Assembly (NCBI GenBank): GCA_023393915.1
Contig: JAEXBS010000021.1
Span: 130,604-194,603 of the forward strand
DNA from: Bacteroidota bacterium
GTDB taxonomy: Bacteria > Bacteroidota > Bacteroidia > Flavobacteriales > Weeksellaceae
Length of the DNA: 64,000 nt
Reading direction: 5' to 3'
Position 1 is the stretch's first letter. Every line of letters begins with the position of its first letter. Made by a program: the position numbers and the translations under genes. This document shows positions 45,053 through 53,344 of the stretch, in pieces. Below the pieces are notes generated by a model. The model searched no databases and was not told the DNA's origin. It saw only the letters and a list, made by a program, of their open reading frames with translations.

Positions 45053-45814
45053 ATGAGAAAAAATATTGTTGCAGGAAACTGGAAAATGAACAAGGATTAT
45101 AGGGAGGCACAAATGCTCCTTACTCAAGTTCTTAGTTATAACAAATCTGAAACTCCAAACTGTGAGGTGTATGTGGCTCCTCCAGCGCTCTATACTCTTA
45201 TGGCAAAAGATCTTTTGGAAGGAACGAATGTAAAGGTTCTTACTCAAGATGTAAGCGAGCACGAGAGCGGAGCTTATACAGGTGAAATCTCTGCTGCTAT
45301 GCTCGAATCTGTTGGGGTATACGGTTCTTTGGTGGGACACTCAGAGCGCAGACAATACCACGGAGAATCCGATAGCCATTGTGCAGTGAAAGTAAAAAAA
45401 CTACTTGAAAAAGGTCTAACTCCTATCTACTGTAATGGAGAGACGCTAGAGGAAAGAAAAGCAGGAAAACATTTTGAAGTAGTAAAGAATCAGACCCAGG
45501 TAGCTCTTTTTGGTTTAAGTGAAGAGGAAATTAAAAAAGTAGTAATTGCCTACGAGCCTGTATGGGCCATTGGCACTGGTGAAACAGCTACACCTGAGCA
45601 AGCGCAAGAAATCCATGCGCATATCCGTTCTTTGATTGCTGAAAAATACGGGCAGGCCGTAGCGGAAGAGATCTCCATTCTTTACGGAGGTTCTGTTAAA
45701 CCTGAGAATGCAAAAGAAATCTTTTCTCAGAAGGATATTGATGGAGGACTTATTGGGGGTGCTGCTTTAAAAGGAGAAGATTTTGCTAAAATCATCGAAG
45801 GGTTCAATCCTTGA
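45053..45814 (+). CDS. tpiA: Triosephosphate isomerase
   Basis: 253 aa glycolytic enzyme. The active-site lysine is in AGNWKMNK, the histidine in VGHSERRQY and the glutamate in AYEPVWAIGTG; the phosphate loop YGGSVKPEN follows. It starts seven bases after the S9 peptidase gene. Length and all catalytic residues are normal. Confidence 0.97.
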   Translation: MRKNIVAGNWKMNKDYREAQMLLTQVLSYNKSETPNCEVYVAPPALYTLMAKDLLEGTNVKVLTQDVSEHESGAYTGEISAAMLESVGVYGSLVGHSERRQYHGESDSHCAVKVKKLLEKGLTPIYCNGETLEERKAGKHFEVVKNQTQVALFGLSEEEIKKVVIAYEPVWAIGTGETATPEQAQEIHAHIRSLIAEKYGQAVAEEISILYGGSVKPENAKEIFSQKDIDGGLIGGAALKGEDFAKIIEGFNP

Positions 45815-45840
45815 AGATAATAGTATCGCTTTTTACAATT

Positions 45841-45867
45841 AAGGTCCGAGGAATCGGGCCTTTTTCT
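45841..45867 (+). terminator. Terminator after tpiA
   Basis: Stem AAGGTCCGA / TCGGGCCTT (one G-T pair) with a 4-base loop, followed by TTTTT. It lies 27 bases after the stop. Confidence 0.85.
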
Positions 45868-45868
45868 T

Positions 45869-45876
45869 TACCTTTG
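45869..45876 (+). promoter_or_regulatory. -7 promoter box for prmA, nearly leaderless
   Basis: TACCTTTG, an exact TAnnTTTG match, ends four bases before the prmA ATG and starts right after the tpiA terminator. Confidence 0.6.
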
Positions 45877-45880
45877 TTTT

Positions 45881-46708
45881 ATGGAAACCTACTTAGAATT
45901 CGATTTTAAAATCAGCCCCCTTAAACCTTGGGATGAAATCTTAATGGCTCACCTATTAGAGCTTAATTTTGATAGTTTTACTGAGGAAAAAGAAGGCCTA
46001 CTGGCTTATATTCCAAAAGATTTATTTGTGAAATCGGATCTCGATAACCACCCTTTAATGAATAATCCTGAGGTAACCATTACTTACACTTATCAGGAGA
46101 TGCCTAAAATCAACTGGAATGAGGAGTGGGAGAAAAATTTTGAGGCCATTGAAGTGGAAGGAAAGGTGAGGATTCGTGCAGAATTCCATGAACCAAAGGA
46201 AGGGTTCCATGAAATTGTTATTCAACCTAAAATGTCTTTTGGAACGGGGCATCATCCCACGACCCACTTGATGATTCAGCAGATGCTTGAAATGGATTTC
46301 CACGATAAAACCGTTCTTGATATGGGTTGTGGAACTTCAGTTCTGGCCATATTTGCAGCGCAGAAAGGTGCAAAAGAGGTTGATGGAATTGATATTGATG
46401 AGTGGTCGGTAGAAAATTCCATTGAGAACGCGAAACGCAATTCGGTTTCGATCTCTGTAGCGCAAGGAACTGCCGAGAGTTTAGGAAGTAAAATGTACGA
46501 TGTTATTTTAGCGAATATCAATCGCAACATCCTTATTTCAGATATTCCTACCTATGCCTCTGTGTTAAAAGAAGGTGGAGATTTACTGCTTTCTGGACTT
46601 TGTTATTTTGATGTGCAAGATATACTAAATGTCACTCAAGAAGTAAGATTAGAACTTCTAGAACAAAAGCAACGAGAAGAGTGGATGGTGCTCCATTTAA
46701 GGAAGTAA
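45881..46708 (+). CDS. prmA: Ribosomal protein L11 methyltransferase
   Basis: 275 aa. The N-terminal substrate-binding domain (about 1-90) is joined to a class I methyltransferase with MSFGTGHHPTTHLM (about 120-133), the SAM loop VLDMGCGTSVLAIFAA and the catalytic LANINRNIL motif. It trimethylates amino groups of ribosomal protein L11. Length is slightly short of E. coli PrmA, as usual in Bacteroidota. Confidence 0.94.
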   Translation: METYLEFDFKISPLKPWDEILMAHLLELNFDSFTEEKEGLLAYIPKDLFVKSDLDNHPLMNNPEVTITYTYQEMPKINWNEEWEKNFEAIEVEGKVRIRAEFHEPKEGFHEIVIQPKMSFGTGHHPTTHLMIQQMLEMDFHDKTVLDMGCGTSVLAIFAAQKGAKEVDGIDIDEWSVENSIENAKRNSVSISVAQGTAESLGSKMYDVILANINRNILISDIPTYASVLKEGGDLLLSGLCYFDVQDILNVTQEVRLELLEQKQREEWMVLHLRK

Positions 46709-46715
46709 TTACCTT

Positions 46716-47933
46716 TTAGTTTTTTCTGTTTTTCTCTTCGATCCAGCGACTTAAGTACTTGGAGCTATTAAATTGGTGATGAAAGAGAAGTCTTCTTAAA
46801 TAGTTCTGATTTCTATGGGAGTCCTTCTGACTAAGAAGTGAAATGATTCTTTTTGCAAAAAGCGGCTGAAAACTTTTTTTATTGAACTTTTCTTTAAGTA
46901 AATGAAAGCCTGTTTTTTGCGCCTCATCCCAACTTTCTTTGTTGTTGTAAAGTAAGGTGGTCTTTTCAATAAATTGCTCGGGAGAAGAGACGATAGCACC
47001 GTTCCATTTGCCCTCCTGATGCATGCCTTCACTTCCGATGGGAGAAGTGATACTCGGTAGGCCAAAGCGCAAAGCATCTAATAGTTTTCCCTTGATTCCT
47101 GCTCCAAAGGGAATGGGAGCCAAGAGGAGTCGACTTTTAGAAAAAATTTCTTTTAGATTTTCTGCTCGACCGTGAACTAAAAATCCTTGCTTTTCGTTAT
47201 TTAAACCCAGGGCACTAGGAGTAGGATAGGCACCGTAAACATGCAAAAACGTTTTCGGATTCACTTTTCTGATTTTTGGCCAAAGTTCTTTTAGGATTTT
47301 TACAGTCTCTAGATTTGGAGCATGCAGGAAGTTTCCAATGGATAGGAAATCTGTCCTTTCTTCAAACTTGGCTACAGTATCATTGGCTTCTGCAAATAAG
47401 GGTAAATACAGGAGTAGGGAGGGGGCTATTTTAAACTGCTCAGTTAAAAGCTTGTATTCCGCCTCGGAAATAATTAGTGTTAAGTCCGAGCGCAGAATGG
47501 AGGCGATTTCTCTTAAGAAAATATCGTTTTGAAGTTCGCTTTCACTAAGTTCAATTCCTTTTTTATAGGATTCTTCTCGAGCCTTCCTAAGGAAATGCAA
47601 ATCTTCGGTGTCCAGTAAGGTTAAAGCCCTGGGAATACAACTATGCACTCGCCATCCAAATTTTTCTTCAAGATGAAAGCGGTCAAATAAAACAAGATCA
47701 GGATCTATAGTTTTGAGTAGAGGCTCTACTTTTGAATCATTGATTTCGATTAAGTGCAACTTAATCTCCATGTAGTCCAGATTTAAGGAGTTGGGTCCGG
47801 GTGAGGAAGTGGAGAGAAAATGGAGTTCAAAATCGAGACCTTGTAAGAGCTCAAGTAGTTGTACCATTCGTGTACCTGCAGCAGTGGAATTAGGTTCAGG
47901 AAGTAGATCAGCAAAAACTACGGCTCTTTTCAT
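46716..47933 (-). CDS. GT-B fold glycosyltransferase (family 4-like)
   Basis: 405 aa. The N-terminal domain opens with a Rossmann-like VVFADLLPEPNSTAAGTRM. The C-terminal donor-binding domain has FLSIGNFLHAPNLETV, then RLLLAPIPFGAGIKGKLLDAL and GLPSITSPIGSEGM, a typical E/G-rich nucleotide-sugar site of GT-B enzymes. The sugar and acceptor are unknown. It stands alone, convergent with prmA seven bases away. Confidence 0.85.
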   Translation of the reverse strand: MKRAVVFADLLPEPNSTAAGTRMVQLLELLQGLDFELHFLSTSSPGPNSLNLDYMEIKLHLIEINDSKVEPLLKTIDPDLVLFDRFHLEEKFGWRVHSCIPRALTLLDTEDLHFLRKAREESYKKGIELSESELQNDIFLREIASILRSDLTLIISEAEYKLLTEQFKIAPSLLLYLPLFAEANDTVAKFEERTDFLSIGNFLHAPNLETVKILKELWPKIRKVNPKTFLHVYGAYPTPSALGLNNEKQGFLVHGRAENLKEIFSKSRLLLAPIPFGAGIKGKLLDALRFGLPSITSPIGSEGMHQEGKWNGAIVSSPEQFIEKTTLLYNNKESWDEAQKTGFHLLKEKFNKKSFQPLFAKRIISLLSQKDSHRNQNYLRRLLFHHQFNSSKYLSRWIEEKNRKN

Positions 47934-48032
47934 TTTTCAAAAATAACAAATACTAACTTCATTTCTTCCTTGAAAAAGTCCGCAAAGTTGAATAAATCCT
48001 TGCTAGGTTTAGATTTTCAAAAAGATTTGCTT

Positions 48033-48040
48033 TAACTTTG
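48033..48040 (+). promoter_or_regulatory. -7 promoter box for the mannose-6-phosphate isomerase-like cupin gene
   Basis: TAACTTTG, an exact TAnnTTTG match, lies 56 bases before the cupin ATG. Between them, GGCTTTTCTTAAAGCC at 48063-48078 could form a small hairpin in the leader. Confidence 0.5.
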
Positions 48041-48096
48041 AACTCTTGAATCAAAAGTTATGGCTTTTCTTAAAGCCATTGTATTAAGAATTACTT

Positions 48097-48444
48097 ATGC
48101 TAGAAATTGGAGAAAGACCTTGGGGGAAGTATTATGTACTTGAAGATGAGCCGAATTACAAATTAAAACGTATAGAGGTTAATCCAGGGCACCGACTTTC
48201 TTATCAGTTTCATCATCATCGTCAGGAATTTTGGACGATTGTTGAAGGTGAGGCTGTAGTTATTCTAGATGATGAGCGCAAAGAACTTAAATACGGTGAG
48301 AGTATCTTTATTGCTCAAGGTCAAAAACATAGAATTATCAATGAATCGAATTCACTTTTAGTACTTATTGAAGTGCAAACCGGCACTTATTTTGGTGAAG
48401 ACGACATTGTAAGAATCCAAGACGATTACCAAAGGGAATCTTAA
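48097..48444 (+). CDS. Mannose-6-phosphate isomerase type II-like cupin protein
   Basis: 115 aa single cupin domain. Motif 1 is HRLSYQFHHHRQEFWTIVEGEA with the metal histidines and glutamate, and motif 2 is GQKHRIINES. This is the isomerase domain of bifunctional GMP-PMI proteins standing alone, with the pattern PWGKYYVLED at the N-terminus. It probably acts on mannose or a related hexose phosphate for surface polysaccharide. The neighbouring glycosyltransferase genes fit that role. Confidence 0.85.
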   Translation: MLEIGERPWGKYYVLEDEPNYKLKRIEVNPGHRLSYQFHHHRQEFWTIVEGEAVVILDDERKELKYGESIFIAQGQKHRIINESNSLLVLIEVQTGTYFGEDDIVRIQDDYQRES

Positions 48445-48715
48445 AATTTGTTAGTGTCAAAGATTTTATTTCTGACGATTTTACCTTCCAAGATTTAGTT
48501 TCTTTTTATATTTTGTTAAATTATTTCTCCCCCAAAAGCACTTCTGTAAGATTGTGTAAGTTCTTTTTGTCTATTTAGGCAAGGGACAATCAATAGTTTC
48601 CCATCTTTATTATTTATAGCCGCAGCAAGCAGAACCCAAATAAAGGGTTGCTTCATCTTTAGTTTTCCTAGATGTTAACATCAGTGTAAAACTACTGTGG
48701 TGAAACTTAAAAAAA
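48445..48715. other. Intergenic, no gene recognised
   Basis: A+T-rich stretch between the cupin gene and the tRNA-Arg terminator. I find no open frame with a recognisable product, no RNA fold and no repeat shared with the rest of the window. Confidence 0.5.
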
Positions 48716-48753
48716 AATCTCGGAATCCTACTTTGAGTATGGTTTCCGAGATT
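48711..48753 (-). terminator. Terminator of tRNA-Arg(TCT)
   Basis: Stem AATCTCGGAA / TTCCGAGATT with an 18-base loop, followed on the minus strand by a run of T. It begins two bases past the tRNA 3' end. Confidence 0.8.
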
Positions 48754-48754
48754 G

Positions 48755-48828
48755 TGAGCGCGATAGGATTCGAACCTATGACCGTCTGCTTAGAAGGCAG
48801 ATGCTCTATCCAGCTGAGCTACGCACCC
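48755..48828 (-). tRNA. tRNA-Arg (anticodon TCT)
   Basis: A complete 74-base cloverleaf on the minus strand. The acceptor GGGTGCG pairs with CGCGCTC with two G-T pairs, the D arm is GCTC...GAGC, the anticodon stem TCTGC/GCAGA holds loop CTTCTAA with anticodon TCT, and the T arm is ATAGGTTCGAATCCTAT. It reads AGA/AGG codons. It sits at the junction between the conserved backbone and the accessory region. Confidence 0.95.
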
Positions 48829-48835
48829 TTGGTGG

Positions 48836-48864
48836 TAAAAAAAACCGTCCTTTGCGAAGACGGT
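48836..48864 (-). terminator. Hairpin terminator after the tRNA-Pro remnant
   Basis: Stem ACCGTC / GACGGT (48844-48864) with a 9-base loop, followed on the minus strand by eight T (from the A run at 48837-48844). It is placed where the terminator of a minus-strand tRNA-Pro gene would be. Confidence 0.6.
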
Positions 48865-48876
48865 GATAAAAAAGTT

Positions 48877-48907
48877 GGGGTGGCAGGATTGAACTCTGCT
48901 CCCACAA
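48877..48907 (-). other. Degraded 3' half of a tRNA-Pro gene
   Basis: On the minus strand the sequence gives GGGAGCAGAGTTCAATCC then TGCCACCCC. The acceptor end TGCCACCCC and the T arm, with the same 5-7-5 spacing but changed bases, match Bacteroidota tRNA-Pro(TGG); GGGAGCAG echoes the end of its anticodon arm. There is no complete cloverleaf. It marks where the backbone ends and the A+T-rich island starts, so it looks like an old attachment site. Confidence 0.55.
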
Positions 48908-49212
48908 ATTCTTGTATATCAATAGTTTACACTAATCGTTTCAGAACTTGTCACTCAATCACATATCATTTGTTATTGAATGGTGCAAATTTAGGCATTT
49001 CTACATAATAAGCAAGTATAATTTGATTTTTTTTTGTTGCAAAATGAGTGTAAGGAAATTCTTTAGAGATAACATTTTGATAATGTGGTGTCTAGGATGA
49101 AGTTAAATATCTTTTCTTTATAAAAAGTTATTAATTTTCCTTCATCTGTGCACACTCAAATCTTATCCTATCTCTAATTTATAGTGCTACTTATTTTGTT
49201 GAAAGATCAATT
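48908..49212. other. Intergenic before the insertion sequence, no gene recognised
   Basis: About 300 A+T-rich bases between the tRNA-Pro remnant and the left end of the IS element. I see no integrase gene or fragment that I can name, no tRNA and no strong hairpin. Confidence 0.5.
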
Positions 49213-49293
49213 TGACCTTCTCCCACAAAACCGTAACACCTAAAAGTAGAGATTTTTCGATAAAGTAATTAACTTTAATACAAGAAAAATCAA

Positions 49294-49560
49294 ATGAAAA
49301 AAAGCAGATTTACAGAAAGTCAGATTGTCTTCGCCTTGAAGCAATCTGAGACGGGAGTAAAAGTGGAAGAAGTATGTCGCAAAATGGGTATCAGCGAGGC
49401 AACTTTTTACAATTGGAAAAAAAAATTCGGAGGCTTGGGCATAACGGAACTTCGCCGCTTGCGCCAGCTGGAAGAAGAGAACAGTCAACTCAAAAAGCTG
49501 GTAGCGGACCTAAGTTTAGATAAGCAGATTCTTCAGGATGTTCTGAAAAAAAAGTTCTAA
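49294..49560 (+). CDS. IS3-family transposase OrfA
   Basis: 88 aa DNA-binding part of the transposase. A helix-turn-helix (about 6-45: ESQIVFALKQSETG, then VCRKMGISEATFYNWKKK) is followed by a leucine-zipper-like coiled coil (about 55-82) used for dimerisation. It ends just after a run of eight A (49546-49553) followed by G, where ribosomes can slip -1 into orfB. Confidence 0.92.
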   Translation: MKKSRFTESQIVFALKQSETGVKVEEVCRKMGISEATFYNWKKKFGGLGITELRRLRQLEEENSQLKKLVADLSLDKQILQDVLKKKF

Positions 49561-49634
49561 AGCCGGTTCAGAGGCGTGAACTGGCGAAAGGGATACAGCA
49601 GGATTACCGGGTTTCTCAGCGAAGAAGCTGTCGT

Positions 49635-50405
49635 TTGGTGTTTTTACAGCCTAGTGTTTATTATTACCATCCACATCGGCGAGATGATAAGGCTCTGAGG
49701 ATGCGACTCATAGAACTTTCCAACAGTCGTGTTCGGTATGGCGTGCAGCGTTTACATATTCTTCTGAGACGGGAAGGATGGAAGGACAATCATAAAAGGA
49801 TCTACAGAATCTATTGTGAGGAAGGTTTGAACCTAAGGAGAAAACGGAACAAAAGAATAAAATCTGCACGCTCCCGGGTTCCTACCAATGGCATTGCTTC
49901 TAGTTTACATGAGTGCTGGAGCATGGATTTTATGAGCGATGCCCTGTTTGACGGCAAGAAATTCAGGGTCTTAACTTTAGTGGATAATTATAGCCGTAAA
50001 TCCTTGGTGCTTCATTGCGGAATTTCCATTAAAGGAGAAGATGTTGCTGAAATATTAAAAAATGTTACCTTTGAGCAGCAAGCCTATCCCAAGCGGATTA
50101 AGATTGATAACGGACCGGAGTTTATCAGTAAAGCATTGGACAGATGGGCTTATGAAAGGAAAATAGAACTGGAATTCTCCAGGCCGGGAAAGCCAACAGA
50201 TAATGCATTTATAGAGAGTTTTAACGGATCATTAAGAGATGAATGCCTCAATGTGAATTGGTTCTTATCGCTGGAAGATGCACAGCAAAAGCTAGATGTC
50301 TGGAAAGAGGATTATAACAGTTACAGACCCCATAGCTCATTGGGGAATTTAACGCCAAACGAGTTCATTGAAAACAGTCAAAACATGCAAATTTCTCTAT
50401 TTTAG
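49635..50405 (+). CDS. IS3-family transposase OrfB (DDE catalytic part)
   Basis: 256 aa from the first ATG, but the frame is open back to the slippery A run near 49550, so the active product is probably an OrfAB fusion made by -1 frameshifting. A helical N-terminal region precedes a retroviral-type integrase core: the first aspartate in CWSMDFMSD, the second in IKIDNGPEF and the glutamate in DNAFIESFNG. The terminal segment YRPHSSLGNLTPNEF is typical of the family. No internal stop is seen. Confidence 0.92.
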   Translation: MVFLQPSVYYYHPHRRDDKALRMRLIELSNSRVRYGVQRLHILLRREGWKDNHKRIYRIYCEEGLNLRRKRNKRIKSARSRVPTNGIASSLHECWSMDFMSDALFDGKKFRVLTLVDNYSRKSLVLHCGISIKGEDVAEILKNVTFEQQAYPKRIKIDNGPEFISKALDRWAYERKIELEFSRPGKPTDNAFIESFNGSLRDECLNVNWFLSLEDAQQKLDVWKEDYNSYRPHSSLGNLTPNEFIENSQNMQISLF

Positions 50406-50478
50406 ATTGTTCCATATATCGGGGGGAGGTCAAATTAAGGAAACATTCTACTTTTGAACAGTACTGAAAATGGGGAGC

Positions 50479-50763
50479 TTACAAATGAGGCACATTGGCA
50501 GGCATAATAATAGAATTGCCTTTCACTAAGTGAAAAACTTCACCTCCAATTGTGATTTCAGCTTCGCCATCTAATAACTGCACAACGGCATCATAAGGCG
50601 TTGTATGTTCCGATAGCCCTTCTCCTTTATCGAAAGAAAACAGCGTGATGTTTCCCGCTTTACTTTTGGTTACTTGTTTGCTGATTACACCACCTTCGGA
50701 GTATTCGATTGCCAATTCCGGTGAGAAAATCTTCTTTTTATCAAATGTTGCCATACCGTTCAC
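50479..50763 (-). CDS. Small cupin protein, C-terminus cut
   Basis: 94 aa single-domain cupin. Motif 1 is LSEHTTPYDAVVQLLDGEAEI and motif 2 begins at KGNSIIMPANVPH, where the protein stops. Relatives continue for about 15 more residues after NVPH, so the last strand is missing. The stop falls 46 bases from the right end of the insertion sequence, so damage from a rearrangement at this junction is likely. The better start may be the methionine at residue 4. It has its own promoter, a near copy of the tetR promoter. Confidence 0.75.
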   Translation of the reverse strand: MNGMATFDKKKIFSPELAIEYSEGGVISKQVTKSKAGNITLFSFDKGEGLSEHTTPYDAVVQLLDGEAEITIGGEVFHLVKGNSIIMPANVPHL

Positions 50764-50778
50764 TTTTAGTTTATTTAT

Positions 50779-50829
50779 TGTTAGTTAGTATTCACTCGCA
50801 TAGGTAAATAAACTTTTTAATAGTGCAAG
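50779..50829 (-). promoter_or_regulatory. TetR-type promoter/operator before the cupin gene
   Basis: A 40-base block (50779-50818) identical at 39 of 40 positions to the block before the tetR gene (61078-61117). On the minus strand it gives a -33-like CTTGCA, a -7 box TACCTATG and an imperfect 14-base palindrome AGTGAATACTAACT just downstream. It lies between the P-type ATPase stop and the cupin start, so it drives the cupin gene. Control by the TetR protein of this island is inferred from the shared sequence. Confidence 0.7.
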
Positions 50830-50845
50830 TATTTTTTTGAAAAAA

Positions 50846-53344
50846 TTATTTTCTCCTCTTCAACCATTTATACCCTTCAAACCACAAAACAGACACGCTA
50901 GCAATCAATAACGAAGTGCCTAATTCATTTATATTCAATCCATTCAAATGGAAAAACTGAGCAAATACAGGCACATACAATATTGCAAAAAGTAAAACTA
51001 AAGTTGCACCGATAACGATAGGGAAGAGTTTGTTTTTGTTTTTAGAGGTTTCTAAAATACTGTAGGTAAAAGATCGATTGGTTAGGCTCAATAAGATGTT
51101 GGCAAAAATTAAAGTGGTAAAAACCATCGCTCTCGTAGTTTCTTCATCTCCGCCTTGCTGAACGGTCAATTGATAAGCAAATAACACCCCTGCGGTAATC
51201 ATTAATCCCTGAATGATACTGATGCTTAATTCTTTCCAATTTAGGAAAGTATCGGTCATTTTCCGTGGTTTTTGGCTCATCGTTCCTTTTTCCATCGGCT
51301 CGTTTTCATATACAATAGAACAAGTAGGTCCCATAATTAATTCTAAAAAAATAACGTGAACAGGTGTAAAAATATGCGGAAAAACCCAACCTAAAAACAA
51401 AGGCAAGGAAACAGTTAGAATAATCGGTATATGAATGGAAATAATGTATTGAATTGCTTTTTTGATGTTGGTGTAAATTCTTCTTCCTGCTGCAATTCCA
51501 ATGACCAATTTATCCAAATCATCATTGATAATCACCAAAGAAGCCGCTGCTTTGGCTATTTCCGTGCCTTTATTTCCCATCGCTACGCCAATATGTGCTG
51601 CCTTGAGTGCGGGAGCATCGTTTACGCCATCGCCCAACATCGCTACCACTTCTTCGTCTTTCTTGAAAGCATTGACCATTTTTAATTTGGCTTCGGGAAA
51701 CATTCGGGTAAACAAAGTAGTTTTTCTTGAAAGTTCAATCAATTCAGTCTCGGGATGATGGACGATTTTAGCACCGTTTACAGCAGGTGTATTGTTTTTA
51801 ATTCCGGCTTGTCGTGCAATGGCATTTGTCGTGTCTTCATTATCTCCCGTAATCACTTTTACCTTAATTCCTGCATCGTAAATATGTTGAAACACTTCTT
51901 GAATACCTTGTTTGGGTGGATCATAAAACACAGTAAATCCTAAGAATTCAAAGTTGAAATCTTGCTGCTTTTTTGGGAAATGATTTCCTTCAAAATGAGC
52001 TTTGGCAACACCCAATAAACGATAGCCTTGTTTTCCTAAATCTTTGATACGCTGACGCAACTTGTCTTTTTCATTTTCAGATAAATTAGAAACCGCCAAA
52101 ATCGCTTCAGGTGCACCTTTGGCAGCAATAATCCGTTCTTTTTTTTCATTTTCAACAAGATGGGTCATCATTGGTGGTTTTCCCTCCAGCGGATATTCGT
52201 GTATCATTCGGAATACTTGCCGTTTATCTTCTTTTTGGGTTTCTTCATATACTTTGTGCAAGGTTTTTTCCATCGGGTCAAAAGGTACAGGTTCACTGCT
52301 CCACATTGCAAATTGTATCAATTCAGAAAGTGAATTATTCGTCAATTGTTCCTCTTCATAAAGTTGATTGGTTTTATAGTCAAAAAGTGCTTTTAACTGC
52401 ATCGAATTTTCGGTAATTGTTCCGGTTTTATCGGTGCAAATCACGGTTGTACTTCCCAAGGTTTCTACTACGCTACTTCGTTTGATAATAATGCCTTCTT
52501 TCATCAATTTCCAAGCTCCCAATGCCATAAAAGTGGTAAAAGCAACTGGGATTTCTTCGGGTAAAATGGACATAGCCAAGGTTAGCCCTGCCAATAAACT
52601 TTCAATCCAATCTCCGGATTTCCAAAAACTATATCCCCAAACCATCAAGAAAACGACAATACCAATGACAGCCATCCATTTCACGAAGTTTGTGATTTGA
52701 ATTTGCAAAGGAGAGCGTTCTTCTTGAATTTCTTGAATGGATTTCCCGATTTTCCCTAATTTGGTTTCATCGCCAATTTTTTCTACTTCAAAAACTGCCA
52801 AACCCGAAACGACCAAGGTCCCGCTATATACATTTCTATCCTCCGTTTCTTGACTTTTAAAAACCGAAAATGTTTCGCCCGTAAGTGATGCTTCATTGAC
52901 CGAAAAATCGTTGCTGTGTACAATTTTTCCATCGGCATTGATCATTTTCCCTTCTTCAATAATACACAAATCGCCTATCGTAATTTCGTGTGTTGGAATT
53001 TGGATTACTTTTGAATTTCGGATCACTGTACTCAAAGGTTCATTGAGTTTTTCCAAGGCTTCCAAAGCTTTTTTACTACGATTATCCTGATAAAAAGATA
53101 TTCCTGAAACAGCAACAATCGCCCCGAACATAAAAATAGCTTCGCCATAATCGCCTACAATTAAATAGATAATCGCAACGGCAATCAATAAAAGCAACAT
53201 TGGTTCTTTTAAAATATCCAAAAGCAATGTTATCCAAGAGTCTTTTTGGTCAGCATTTATTTTGTTAAAGCCGTTTTTCTTTTGAGAAGTTATGACTTCT
53301 TCAGAACTAAGTCCTGTGAGATGAGAAGGGATGTTGAATGTCAT
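50846..53344 (-). CDS. Cation-translocating P-type ATPase
   Basis: 832 aa, about ten membrane helices. It has the actuator motif LTGETFS, the phosphorylation motif ICTDKTGTIT, the nucleotide domain with KGAPEAIL and the hinge MLGDGVNDAPAL. There is no N-terminal heavy-metal-binding domain and no CPC in helix 4; instead helix 4 reads ILPEEIPVAF and helix 6 reads LELIMGPTCS, differing from SERCA-type PEGLP and NLVTD. It therefore belongs to a P2-like group with an unassigned ion. It is downstream of the czc-type pump genes and probably works with them in cation export. Confidence 0.88.
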   Translation of the reverse strand: MTFNIPSHLTGLSSEEVITSQKKNGFNKINADQKDSWITLLLDILKEPMLLLLIAVAIIYLIVGDYGEAIFMFGAIVAVSGISFYQDNRSKKALEALEKLNEPLSTVIRNSKVIQIPTHEITIGDLCIIEEGKMINADGKIVHSNDFSVNEASLTGETFSVFKSQETEDRNVYSGTLVVSGLAVFEVEKIGDETKLGKIGKSIQEIQEERSPLQIQITNFVKWMAVIGIVVFLMVWGYSFWKSGDWIESLLAGLTLAMSILPEEIPVAFTTFMALGAWKLMKEGIIIKRSSVVETLGSTTVICTDKTGTITENSMQLKALFDYKTNQLYEEEQLTNNSLSELIQFAMWSSEPVPFDPMEKTLHKVYEETQKEDKRQVFRMIHEYPLEGKPPMMTHLVENEKKERIIAAKGAPEAILAVSNLSENEKDKLRQRIKDLGKQGYRLLGVAKAHFEGNHFPKKQQDFNFEFLGFTVFYDPPKQGIQEVFQHIYDAGIKVKVITGDNEDTTNAIARQAGIKNNTPAVNGAKIVHHPETELIELSRKTTLFTRMFPEAKLKMVNAFKKDEEVVAMLGDGVNDAPALKAAHIGVAMGNKGTEIAKAAASLVIINDDLDKLVIGIAAGRRIYTNIKKAIQYIISIHIPIILTVSLPLFLGWVFPHIFTPVHVIFLELIMGPTCSIVYENEPMEKGTMSQKPRKMTDTFLNWKELSISIIQGLMITAGVLFAYQLTVQQGGDEETTRAMVFTTLIFANILLSLTNRSFTYSILETSKNKNKLFPIVIGATLVLLFAILYVPVFAQFFHLNGLNINELGTSLLIASVSVLWFEGYKWLKRRK

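Larger units (their letters stand above)
49213..50432 (+). mobile_element. IS3-family (IS407-like) insertion sequence
   Basis: A 1220-bp element. The ends are imperfect inverted repeats beginning TGACCT at each terminus (TGACCTTCTCCC at the left, GGGGGGAGGTCA at the right). It is flanked on both sides by the 4-base direct repeat AATT (49209-49212 and 50433-50436), the target duplication length expected for the IS407 group. It carries orfA and orfB in overlapping phase with a slippery A run between them. The intact frames and exact duplication suggest a fairly recent insertion. Confidence 0.88.

Noticed and set aside
48877..48907. A functional tRNA-Pro gene
   Set aside because: Only the T arm and acceptor 3' strand are present; no D arm, anticodon arm or 5' acceptor strand follows.
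48697..49008. Plus-strand frame of 103 codons over the tRNA-Arg and tRNA-Pro remnant
   Set aside because: Translation of tRNA antisense sequence (GFEPMTVC-type peptides), a well-known false gene.
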